Positions 9,872-17,180 of a stretch of DNA of 64,000 nucleotides are shown piece by piece (position 1 is the first letter of the stretch; every line of letters starts with the position of its first letter). The notes beneath the pieces were generated by a model, which did not search any database, was not told the origin of the DNA, and saw nothing but the letters and a program-made list of their open reading frames with translations. The stretch covers positions 181,522 through 245,521 of the forward strand of contig NZ_JAUYNV010000004.1 in the NCBI RefSeq assembly GCF_030698125.1, written 5' to 3'. Origin of the DNA: Methyloversatilis sp. GTDB lineage: Bacteria > Pseudomonadota > Gammaproteobacteria > Burkholderiales > Rhodocyclaceae. The position numbers and the translations under genes are program-made.

Positions 9872-10560
9872 CGTCTCCTACTCCTTTGGTCTGTGGTTCA
9901 GGATCAAACGAAAGATCGGCGTCCGGTGGAATCCGTCAGCGGGGACGGCTGCTGAATTCCGCCATGGCCGATGTTTGACTGAAGGGCGACGTGTGTCGCC
10001 CGCGACCTCCCTACATGTCCGCCTCCCGGAGCGGGGGCGGACTATGCGGCGTTGCGCTGTCATGACGGTGAGGTCAGTGCCGTCCGGCAGCCTTGCATGG
10101 GGTGGGTGTCCTGCACTGGACAAAATTCGTGGCGCAGCGCGCAGCGTGATGTGTGGTAAGGCAAGGAACGCGGCACGCGGCCCCACGCTGACACGGCATC
10201 GCCTTGGATCGGGAATCTCGTACATGCCTTCTGAAACCGGAACGTTCATGTCTCGCACCTGCTTGCTGTTCGCGGATGCGGTCATCGGGCATGCGCTGAA
10301 GAAAGCCGCCGCCGCAAGGGCGCGGCACCGCTTTCGACAGGGCTTCCGACAGACCTAACATTTAGCATCAGATTCCTTAGTGTGCAACCTGTTCCCGGGT
10401 CGACCACGTTCTTCGCGGCGCCCGGCGACACACAGACGGTTGCAGCAGGCATTCATCATCGATGCCGTCTCTACGGCATGCGCGCTCATCCGGATGCAAT
10501 CGGTCGGCTGAAAGTCGAACCCCGGACTGATGGCGACGGACGATTTCCGGACTGCCCACC

Positions 10561-10588
10561 GTCCGGACATGTCGTCATGTTTCGGACA
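10561..10588. promoter_or_regulatory. Probable activator site upstream of the CoA-transferase operon
   Basis: A perfect palindrome GTCCGGAC (10561-10568) overlaps an inverted repeat ACATG-TCGT-CATGT (10567-10580) and is followed by CGGACA (10583-10588). It sits about 65-90 bp before the -24 element at 10651, the usual distance for a sigma-54 enhancer site. The same GTCCGGAC word occurs twice before acxA. Confidence 0.5.
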
Positions 10589-10649
10589 CCCACGGTTTTG
10601 GGATTCAAAAACAAGGGTTTGTAATGAGTGCAGTGCAGCATGCCTGCGC

Positions 10650-10665
10650 AGGCACAGGCTTTGCT
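10650..10665 (+). promoter_or_regulatory. Sigma-54 (-24/-12) promoter of the CoA-transferase operon
   Basis: AGGCAC-AGGCT-TTGCT matches TGGCAC-N5-TTGCW with a single mismatch, and GG and GC are exactly 10 bp apart. The predicted start is near 10676, leaving a leader of about 70 nt before the ATG at 10744. Confidence 0.7.
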
Positions 10666-10743
10666 GGCCGCTACTGCTGGTCGGCGGCACACCGACGCGG
10701 AGTGCTGCGACCAAAAGTGCATGCAGGCACAAGGAGGAGGCAG

Positions 10744-11442
10744 ATGAAAAAGCTTTACCCGGACGCGGTCACCGCGCTCAAGGGATTGATCAGCGACGGA
10801 CATACGCTTGCGGTGGGCGGTTTCGGTCTGTGCGGCATTCCGGAACTGTTGATCAACGCAGTGGCGGACAGCGGCGTGTCGAACCTGACGGTGATCAGCA
10901 ACAACGCCGGCATCGATGGCGTGGGTCTTGGGCGGTTGCTCGACAACCGTCAGGTGCGCCGCATGATTGCTTCATACGTCGGCGAGAACGAGGAATTCGA
11001 GCGTCAGCTGCTGTCTGGCGAACTGGAGGTCGAACTGACACCCCAGGGCAGTCTGGCCGAGAAGCTGCGCGCCGGTGGTGCCGGCATTCCGGCTTTCTAC
11101 ACGCGCACCGGTGTCGGTACGCCGGTGGCGGACGGCAAGGAAACGCGCGAATTCGGCGGCCATCGCTACCTGCTTGAACACGCCTTGCGCGCTGACGTGT
11201 CGCTGGTGAAGGCGTGGAAGGCCGACGAGTCGGGCAACCTGATCTACCGCAAGACCGCGCGCAACTTCAATCCGATGGTGGCGACTGCCGGCAAGGTGAC
11301 CGTGGTCGAGGTCGAGGAACTCGTGCCGACCGGCGCGCTTGATCCGGACCAGATCCACACGCCCGGCATCTTCGTGCATCGCATCATCGTGAATACCGCA
11401 CCGCTGAAGCGCATCGAAAAACTCACCACAAGGCAGCAATGA
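10744..11442 (+). CDS. scoA: 3-oxoacid CoA-transferase, subunit A
   Basis: A 232-residue class I CoA-transferase alpha subunit. It shows the N-terminal [10 protein letters not shown] glycine motif and the conserved NNAG and FYTRTGVGT segments. With subunit B it moves CoA from succinyl-CoA (or acetyl-CoA) to acetoacetate, giving acetoacetyl-CoA in the cytoplasm. The length is normal. The ATG follows a strong AAGGAGGAGG. It is first in an operon that runs to 14454 and is served by the sigma-54-type promoter at 10650. Next to an acetone carboxylase, acetoacetate is the obvious acceptor. An AtoD-type acetate-CoA transferase is the alternative and cannot be separated here. Confidence 0.9.
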   Translation: MKKLYPDAVTALKGLISDGHTLAVGGFGLCGIPELLINAVADSGVSNLTVISNNAGIDGVGLGRLLDNRQVRRMIASYVGENEEFERQLLSGELEVELTPQGSLAEKLRAGGAGIPAFYTRTGVGTPVADGKETREFGGHRYLLEHALRADVSLVKAWKADESGNLIYRKTARNFNPMVATAGKVTVVEVEELVPTGALDPDQIHTPGIFVHRIIVNTAPLKRIEKLTTRQQ

Positions 11443-11443
11443 C

Positions 11444-12091
11444 ATGGCCTGGACACGAGACGACATGGCGCGCCGCGCCGCGCGCGAGCTGAAAGACGGT
11501 TACTACGTGAATCTGGGCATCGGCATGCCCACGCTGGTAGCCAACCACATCCCGGACGGCATGGATGTGTGGCTGCAATCGGAAAACGGCCTGCTCGGCA
11601 TCGGCCCCTTTCCTCTTGAAAGCGAAGTGGATGCCGACCTGATCAATGCCGGCAAGCAGACGGTCAGCACCATCCCCGGCAGCAGCTTCTTCAGCAGTGC
11701 CGATTCGTTCGGAATGATCCGCGGGGGGCACATCAATCTGGCCATCCTGGGCGCGATGCAGGTCAGCGAACACGGCGACCTGGCGAACTGGATGATTCCG
11801 GGCAAGCTGGTCAAGGGCATGGGCGGCGCGATGGATCTGGTGGCCGGCGTGCAGCGCGTCATCGTGCTGATGGACCACTGCAGCAAGGCGGGCGAGCACA
11901 AGATCCTGAAGAACTGCGATCTGCCGCTGACCGGCGTCGGTGTGGTCAACATGATCATTTCCGATCTGTGCGTGCTCGTCGTGACGCCGGACGGACTGGA
12001 ACTGCGCGAACTCGCGCCGGGTGTCAGCCTGGAAGAGGTGCAGGAAAAGACCGGCGCTCCGATCCACACCGCGCCCGTGGTGATGCGATGA
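11444..12091 (+). CDS. scoB: 3-oxoacid CoA-transferase, subunit B
   Basis: 215 residues. The [10 protein letters not shown] motif carries the catalytic glutamate that forms the glutamyl-CoA thioester in this family, and [18 protein letters not shown] is the usual beta-subunit stretch. The gene starts 2 bp after subunit A and overlaps the next gene by ATGA, so the two subunits are translated together. With subunit A it makes acetoacetyl-CoA from acetoacetate, one of two activation routes in this region; the other is the AMP-forming ligase at 26845. Confidence 0.9.
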   Translation: MAWTRDDMARRAARELKDGYYVNLGIGMPTLVANHIPDGMDVWLQSENGLLGIGPFPLESEVDADLINAGKQTVSTIPGSSFFSSADSFGMIRGGHINLAILGAMQVSEHGDLANWMIPGKLVKGMGGAMDLVAGVQRVIVLMDHCSKAGEHKILKNCDLPLTGVGVVNMIISDLCVLVVTPDGLELRELAPGVSLEEVQEKTGAPIHTAPVVMR

Positions 12092-12525
12092 AACGGGCGG
12101 CCGCTTCAACGAAGTCGGCCGCGCGCTCCGCCGATGCGGGGCGCACCCTCAGCCGCGAACAGCTGGTCGAAGGCTATGGACTGCCGCTGAGCCGCTTCGG
12201 TGTGTTCGAAGCGCTCGGCATCATCGCGTCCGAAGGCGACGACGGCTTCCGTTGCGACGACGACGACCGTCTGATTATCGCGGCCGCGGCCGTGCAGCTC
12301 GGCTTCGACGAACGCGAACTGGGCGAGCTGATGGAGCTTTACGACAACACGACCCCGCAGGATCGCGCCCTGTCGCGTTTCATGAAGCTGCTCGCGAGCT
12401 ACCAGCGCCTGATGGCGTGGCGGCATCCGGAAGGCTGTGACCCCGATACGCTGGCGAGCCTGGCGCGTCGCCCTTTCCGTGCCGAGCAGTTCGGTTTCGG
12501 TGAGTCGGGAAAGGGCCGGGCGTGA
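12088..12525 (+). CDS. MerR-like HTH protein (degenerate), function unknown
   Basis: 145 residues, starting at the ATGA overlap with scoB. Residues about 20-85 follow the MerR DNA-binding layout: a first helix [12 protein letters not shown], a FEALGII segment where MerR proteins have [14 protein letters not shown] in place of GYR-Y-D-D, then [16 protein letters not shown]. The usual Arg/Tyr of the recognition helix (LRYYE) is replaced by FGVFE, so DNA binding is uncertain. The C-terminal part has no recognisable sensor domain. Its place in the CoA-transferase operon suggests a local regulator or accessory role. Confidence 0.6.
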   Translation: MKRAAASTKSAARSADAGRTLSREQLVEGYGLPLSRFGVFEALGIIASEGDDGFRCDDDDRLIIAAAAVQLGFDERELGELMELYDNTTPQDRALSRFMKLLASYQRLMAWRHPEGCDPDTLASLARRPFRAEQFGFGESGKGRA

Positions 12526-13118
12526 GTGCGCTGGTCGGGCGTAGCGCCCCCGAATTCACGGAGAGCGCAGTCTGGCCCGACAACGATTTCCGGCCGTTTC
12601 GCCTCGCCGACTACCGGGGGCGGTATGTGGTGCTGTTCTTCTACCCGCTCGACTTCACTTATGTCTGTCCGTCGGAGCTGATTGCGTTCGAACATCGCAT
12701 GGCCGAGTTCTCGCGGCGTCAGGTCGATGTTGTCGGGTGTTCGATCGACTCGACCTTTTCCCACCTCGCGTGGAAGAAGACGCCGCGGGAAGAGGGCGGG
12801 GTCGGTCAGCTGAGCTATCCGCTGATCGGCGACGTGACCCACTCGGTGGTCCGCGCCTTCGACGTTGAAGGCCCGACCGGCGTGGCATTGCGTGCCACCT
12901 TCCTGATCGACCGGGAAGGCATCGTGCAGCACCAGATCGTCAACAGTCTCGCCATCGGGCGGGATATCGATGAACTGCTGCGCGTCATCGACGCGCTGCA
13001 GCACACCGAACGTAATGGCGAAGTGTGTCCGGCAGGCTGGCAGAAGGGCAAAGTCGGCGTAATGCCGACAGATCGCGGTGTGGCCACGTACCTCGCCGAA
13101 CATTCGGACATGTTGTGA
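12522..13118 (+). CDS. Peroxiredoxin (AhpC/TSA, 2-Cys type)
   Basis: 198 residues. The peroxidatic cysteine is in FTYVCPSEL and the resolving cysteine in EVCPAGW near the C-terminus, which places it in the typical 2-Cys AhpC/Prx1 group. It reduces peroxides at the expense of a thioredoxin or AhpF-type partner; none is encoded here. The GTG start overlaps the preceding stop (GTGA). Co-transcription with a CoA-transferase and two glutathione transferases suggests protection during ketone metabolism, which is inference. Confidence 0.9.
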   Translation: MSALVGRSAPEFTESAVWPDNDFRPFRLADYRGRYVVLFFYPLDFTYVCPSELIAFEHRMAEFSRRQVDVVGCSIDSTFSHLAWKKTPREEGGVGQLSYPLIGDVTHSVVRAFDVEGPTGVALRATFLIDREGIVQHQIVNSLAIGRDIDELLRVIDALQHTERNGEVCPAGWQKGKVGVMPTDRGVATYLAEHSDML

Positions 13119-13138
13119 CAACAAGGAGGATCGCCCCG

Positions 13139-13768
13139 ATGAAACTGTACGACTGGCATGCAGCACCCAACCCGAAGCGCGCCCGCATGTGCATCGCGGA
13201 AAAGGGTCTCGACATCGAAATCATCGAGGTCGGCGGTGACGACCTGAAGCTGCGCCCCGACTACATCGCCAGGTTTCCGCAGGCCATGGTGCCGATGCTG
13301 GAACTCGACGACGGACGGCAGCTGGGCGAGTCCATTGCCATCGCGCGCTACATCGACGAGCTGTATCCGTCGCCGCCGATGTTCGGTCGCAACGCCTACG
13401 AACGCGGCGTCGTCGAAATGTGGGAACGCCGTGCTTTCGACGAAGGCATGATGGCGGCCGGCGAGGTGTTCCGTAACACGCACGAAGCCTTCATCGACCG
13501 CGGTCTGCCGGGCTTTGCGTTGCCGGTGCCGCAGATTCCGGCGCTGGTCGATCGCGGCCGCATGCGCCTTGACCTGTTCTTCCGCAAGTTCGACGAACAA
13601 CTTGCCAGGAACCGCTTCATCGCGGGAGACATGTTCTCGATCGCAGACTGCACCTTGTTCTGCAGCGTCGAGTTTGCCTTCTGGTCCGACATCAAGATTC
13701 CGGCCGATTGCAGGAATCTGCAGCGCTGGTTCGACGAAGTCAGCGCCCGTCCGAGCGCCAAGGCCTGA
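13139..13768 (+). CDS. Glutathione S-transferase family protein (first copy)
   Basis: 209 residues: a thioredoxin-like N-terminal domain (MKLYDW start, cis-Pro in AMVPMLE, and GES at the glutathione gamma-glutamyl site) and an all-helical C-terminal domain with the N-capping motif FSIADCTLF. The ATG follows AAGGAGG. It lies 20 bp after the peroxiredoxin gene, in the same operon. The substrate is unknown. A second, quite different GST follows. Confidence 0.88.
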   Translation: MKLYDWHAAPNPKRARMCIAEKGLDIEIIEVGGDDLKLRPDYIARFPQAMVPMLELDDGRQLGESIAIARYIDELYPSPPMFGRNAYERGVVEMWERRAFDEGMMAAGEVFRNTHEAFIDRGLPGFALPVPQIPALVDRGRMRLDLFFRKFDEQLARNRFIAGDMFSIADCTLFCSVEFAFWSDIKIPADCRNLQRWFDEVSARPSAKA

Positions 13769-13800
13769 TCCGGCGATCAGACCACCGAGGGGATGCGCAG

Positions 13801-14454
13801 GTGATTGATCTGTACACCGCTCCGACACCCGAAGGGTGGAAGGTGTCGATCGCGCTCGAAGAGCTGCGCCTCCCCTACACCGTGCATCCCGTCGACGCCT
13901 GCAGCGATCCGCAGCTCGCGCCAGACTTTCTGCGCACTCGCCCGTGCGGTTGCGTGCCGGCCATCGTCGATCGTGCAGCCGGTGATCACGCGGTGATCGA
14001 GTCAAGGGCAATCCTGCTCTACCTGGCCGACAAGACCGGACGCCTGATGCCGCGCGACGAAGCCGGGCGCACCCGGGTCGAGCAGTGGCTTGCTCCGGAT
14101 CTCGCCAACCCCGTGTCGGGCAGCTCAGCCACCGGGGCACGACGCGTCACGTCTGACCCCGCCGGCAATGGCGGCGCCTCGCGCAGCGAACTGCGCGCGC
14201 TGTTCGCCCGTCTCGATGCGCAGTTGCAGACAGATGACTATCTCGCCGGCACCTTCAGCATCGCCGATATCGCCCAGTGGGCCTGCGTGCGCATGCATGC
14301 CTGGTCCGGCATCGACATGACGCCCTACCGCGCGCTGGCGCGCTGGATCGAACGGATATCCGCGCGAGAAGCGTGTCGACGCGGTGTATCCGTGCCGCGA
14401 CCGTTCGAACCGGCCGAGCAGGTCTATCGCGTCAGATCCATCCTCTTGCGCTGA
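13801..14454 (+). CDS. Glutathione S-transferase family protein (second copy)
   Basis: 217 residues. The N-terminal YTAPTPEGWKVSIALEEL segment is the Ure2p/YfcG-like pattern in which glutathione is bound through a Thr/Asn rather than a Tyr. C-VPAIVD carries the cis-Pro, VIESRAILLYL follows, and the C-terminal domain has FSIADIAQW. YfcG-like GSTs often act as disulfide-bond reductases. A linker near residues 95-125 is shorter or altered compared with YfcG. The start is GTG. Last gene of the operon that begins at 10744. Confidence 0.85.
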   Translation: MIDLYTAPTPEGWKVSIALEELRLPYTVHPVDACSDPQLAPDFLRTRPCGCVPAIVDRAAGDHAVIESRAILLYLADKTGRLMPRDEAGRTRVEQWLAPDLANPVSGSSATGARRVTSDPAGNGGASRSELRALFARLDAQLQTDDYLAGTFSIADIAQWACVRMHAWSGIDMTPYRALARWIERISAREACRRGVSVPRPFEPAEQVYRVRSILLR

Positions 14455-14690
14455 GCACCCGCATCCGGATCGCCGTCCGGCGCTTTTCCGGCGGCTCGCG
14501 AAGCCGCGATCCGCAACGTGGAAGTGCCGGCGTTTTCGCCCACCGGTTTGCCCCCCGGAACACCGTTCGATGAACGTCGGTTCACTCATTTCGCTGCATG
14601 TCGAAGTTGCGCTCATGTCGGCCGCATCGCCTTGCAACGATGGCCCTTTGCGCGCGCGTGGCGTCGGCAAGCCGTTTCAAGCGATATGGC

Positions 14691-14707
14691 ATGTTGCGTC
14701 GCAACAT
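14691..14707. promoter_or_regulatory. Perfect 17-bp palindrome upstream of acxA
   Basis: ATGTTGCG-T-CGCAACAT: 8-bp arms and a single central base, about 200 bp before the -24 element. A related CAACA-CGA-TGTTG repeat lies before the activator gene at 30343-30355, suggesting a common DNA-binding protein. Confidence 0.5.
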
Positions 14708-14740
14708 CCGGCCGCTGCTTGAACACCGCCGTTCGGCATG

Positions 14741-14812
14741 CGTCCGGACGGACTGTCCGACCGACAGACGGTCCGCTTCAGGCGAGCCGTCCGAATTCCA
14801 TCCGTCCGGACG
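14741..14812. promoter_or_regulatory. Paired CGTCCGGACG palindromes, probable enhancer of the acx promoter
   Basis: The 10-bp palindrome CGTCCGGACG occurs at 14741-14750 and again at 14803-14812. The 62-bp start-to-start distance is close to six helical turns, so both would face the same side of the DNA. They lie about 90-160 bp before the -24 element. The same core is found before the CoA-transferase operon. Confidence 0.55.
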
Positions 14813-14902
14813 CCGTACGGTTCTGGACGCTGGTGATCGATGCAGAACGGTATTTCATATAAAACAAATGGTTGCGCTTGTTTTACGTGACCGAATGCAT
14901 GC

Positions 14903-14918
14903 TGGCATTGTCCTTGCA
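14903..14918 (+). promoter_or_regulatory. Sigma-54 (-24/-12) promoter of the acetone carboxylase operon
   Basis: TGGCAT-TGTCC-TTGCA differs from TGGCAC-N5-TTGCW at one position, and GG and GC are exactly 10 bp apart. The predicted start near 14930 gives a leader of about 90 nt. Acetone carboxylase operons of other bacteria are known to be controlled by sigma-54 activators. Confidence 0.8.
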
Positions 14919-15020
14919 GAGCATCAGTGCTCGATTGCAAAACGGTCGATCAGAAAAGGCCGGTCCGTCCGGGCGGGCCGGAAGCAAACACAGGCAGGTT
15001 AATTAAATGGAGACGTGGAG

Positions 15021-17168
15021 ATGACGATCGAAAACTCGTCGGTTCAGGTGCTGGGGATTGACGCAGGCGGCACCATGACTGACACCTTTTTTGTCCGTGC
15101 TGACGGCCGCTTCGTGGTCGGCAAAGCACAAAGCAATCCCGGGGACGAATCCCTGGCGATCTACAACTCTTCGGTCGATGCATTGGCGCATTGGGGCCGC
15201 GAAGTTGACGATGTGTATCCGGAGCTGGTGACCTGCGTGTATTCGGGTACCGCCATGCTGAACCGCGTTCTGCAGCGCAAGGGCCTCGATGTCGGCCTGA
15301 TCTGCAACAAGGGTTTCGAGCAGATTCACTCGATGGGTCGCGCACTGCAGAGCTACCTCGGCTACGCCCTCGAAGACCGCATTCACCTGAACACCCACCG
15401 CTATGACGAGCCGCTCGTTCCCGTCTCGCGCACCCGTGGTGTGACCGAGCGTACGGACGTGCAGGGCAAGATCGTCATCCCGCTGCGGGTTGAAGAAGTC
15501 CGTCAGGCCACGCGTGAACTGGTTGAAGCCGGTTCCAAGGCCATCGTGATCTGCCTGCTCCAGTCGCACAAGAATGAAGACAGCGAAAAGCTGGCTCGCG
15601 ACGCCTGCAAGGAAGAGCTGAAGAAGCTCGGCGTCGACCTCCCTGTGTTTGCCTCGGTTGATTACTACCCGAGCCGCAAGGAAAGCCACCGCATGAACAC
15701 CACGATTCTGGAAGCCTACGGCGCCGAACCGTCGCGTGCGACCCTGAAGCTGGTGAGCGATCGTTTCAAGAAGCACGGTGCCAAGTTCGACCTGCGCGTG
15801 ATGGCTACGCACGGCGGCACGATCAGCTGGAAGGCCAAGGAACTGGCCCGTACCATCGTGTCCGGCCCGATTGGCGGCGTGATCGGTTCGAAGATGCTCG
15901 GCGAGTGCCTCGGTGACGAAAACATCGCATGCTCGGACATCGGCGGCACGTCGTTCGACGTGGCACTGATCACCAAGGGCTCGTTCGCGATCAAGTCCGA
16001 CCCGGACATGGCGCGTCTCGTGCTGTCGCTGCCGCTGGTGGCGATGGACTCGGTCGGTGCCGGTGCAGGTTCGTTCGTTCGTATCGATCCGTACTCGAAG
16101 TCGATCAAGCTGGGCCCGGACAGCGCCGGTTACCGTGTCGGCACCTGCTGGCCGGAAAGCGGTCTGGACACGGTCTCGGTGTCGGACTGCCACGTTGTAC
16201 TGGGTTACCTGAACCCGAACAACTTCCTCGGCGGCCTGATCAAGCTTGATGTGCAACGTGCGCGTGACCACATCAAGGCGCAGATCGCTGATCCGCTGGG
16301 CCTGTCGGTTGAAGATGCTGCAGCTGGCGTGATCGAACTGCTCGACCTGACGCTGTCGGAATACCTGCGCGCGAACATCAGCGCCCGCGGCTACAACCCG
16401 ACGGAATTCGTCTGCTTCTCGTACGGCGGCGCCGGCCCGGTTCACACCTACGGCTACACCGCTGGCGTGGGCTTCAAGGACGTCGTTGTTCCGGCATGGG
16501 CCGCTGGCTTCTCCGCCTTCGGCTGCGCCTGCGCTGACTTCGAGTATCGCTACGACAAGTCGGTTGACCTGGCTGTGCCGCAGAACGGCAGCGATGCCGC
16601 CAAGGCCGCCGCCTGCGACACGCTGCAAAGTGCCTGGGCCGAACTGGCTGCCAAGGTGGTGGAAGAGTTCGTCATCAATGGCTACAAGCCGGAAGACGTG
16701 CTGCTGATCCCGGGTTACAAGATGCAATACACGGGTCAGCTGAACGACCTCGAAATCATTTCCCCGATCACCAATGCATCGACTGCAGCGGACTGGGACA
16801 AGATCGTCGAAGCGTTCGAAACCACCTACGGTCGTGTGTATGCCAATTCGGCTCGCTCGCCCGAGCTGGGCAACTCTTGTACCGGTGCGATCATGCGCGG
16901 TACGGTCGTGACGCAGAAGCCGGTGCTGCCGGAAGATCCGGATGGTGGCCCGACGCCGCCGGCCGAAGCTTACCTCGGTACGCGCCCGTTCTACCGTCAC
17001 AAGAAGTGGGTCGATGCCAAGCTTTACAAGATGGAGTTGCTGAAGGCCGGCAACCACATCGTCGGACCCGCGATCATCGAATCGGACGCTACCACGTTCG
17101 TCGTGCCGAATGGTTTCGAGACGACGGTCGACAAGCATCGCCTGTTCCATCTCAAAGAAGTCAAGTGA
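15021..17168 (+). CDS. acxA: Acetone carboxylase, beta subunit (HyuA-like)
   Basis: 715 residues, a hydantoinase A/acetone carboxylase beta family member. An actin/ASKHA-like N-terminal nucleotide-binding start (LGIDAGGTMTDTF) and a second phosphate-binding motif CSDIGGTSFDVALI are visible, followed by GGAGPVHTYGY. With the alpha and gamma subunits it forms the complex that carboxylates acetone to acetoacetate at the expense of ATP. ATG 15021 was chosen over GTG 15015 because GGAG at 15009-15012 is 8 nt from it. The length matches characterised AcxA (about 717). First gene of the operon behind the sigma-54 promoter. Confidence 0.92.
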   Translation: MTIENSSVQVLGIDAGGTMTDTFFVRADGRFVVGKAQSNPGDESLAIYNSSVDALAHWGREVDDVYPELVTCVYSGTAMLNRVLQRKGLDVGLICNKGFEQIHSMGRALQSYLGYALEDRIHLNTHRYDEPLVPVSRTRGVTERTDVQGKIVIPLRVEEVRQATRELVEAGSKAIVICLLQSHKNEDSEKLARDACKEELKKLGVDLPVFASVDYYPSRKESHRMNTTILEAYGAEPSRATLKLVSDRFKKHGAKFDLRVMATHGGTISWKAKELARTIVSGPIGGVIGSKMLGECLGDENIACSDIGGTSFDVALITKGSFAIKSDPDMARLVLSLPLVAMDSVGAGAGSFVRIDPYSKSIKLGPDSAGYRVGTCWPESGLDTVSVSDCHVVLGYLNPNNFLGGLIKLDVQRARDHIKAQIADPLGLSVEDAAAGVIELLDLTLSEYLRANISARGYNPTEFVCFSYGGAGPVHTYGYTAGVGFKDVVVPAWAAGFSAFGCACADFEYRYDKSVDLAVPQNGSDAAKAAACDTLQSAWAELAAKVVEEFVINGYKPEDVLLIPGYKMQYTGQLNDLEIISPITNASTAADWDKIVEAFETTYGRVYANSARSPELGNSCTGAIMRGTVVTQKPVLPEDPDGGPTPPAEAYLGTRPFYRHKKWVDAKLYKMELLKAGNHIVGPAIIESDATTFVVPNGFETTVDKHRLFHLKEVK

Positions 17169-17180
17169 GGAGAAACAAAC

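Larger units (their letters stand above)
9872..10743. other. 872-bp divergent intergenic region (regulatory)
   Basis: No convincing gene. The part next to the leftward DUF1329 gene holds its Shine-Dalgarno and a hairpin GGGCGAC-GTGT-GTCGCCC (9984-10001) in the leader. The part near 10480-10665 carries the regulatory sites of the CoA-transferase operon. A segment around 10510-10555 resembles one at 8420-8466: both contain GAAAGTCGRACCCCG and, about 15 bp later, CGATTTCCGGAC. Open frames here have no Shine-Dalgarno and no family-like protein sequence. Confidence 0.6.
14455..15020. other. 566-bp regulatory region before the acetone carboxylase operon
   Basis: No gene is supported here. From left to right it holds a 17-bp palindrome (14691-14707), two copies of CGTCCGGACG (14741 and 14803) with an inverted repeat CTGTC/GACAG between them (14753-14767), an AT-rich stretch near 14850-14885 and a sigma-54 promoter at 14903. 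This layout (distal activator sites, a bendable spacer, a -24/-12 promoter) is what an enhancer-binding protein needs. Confidence 0.7.
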
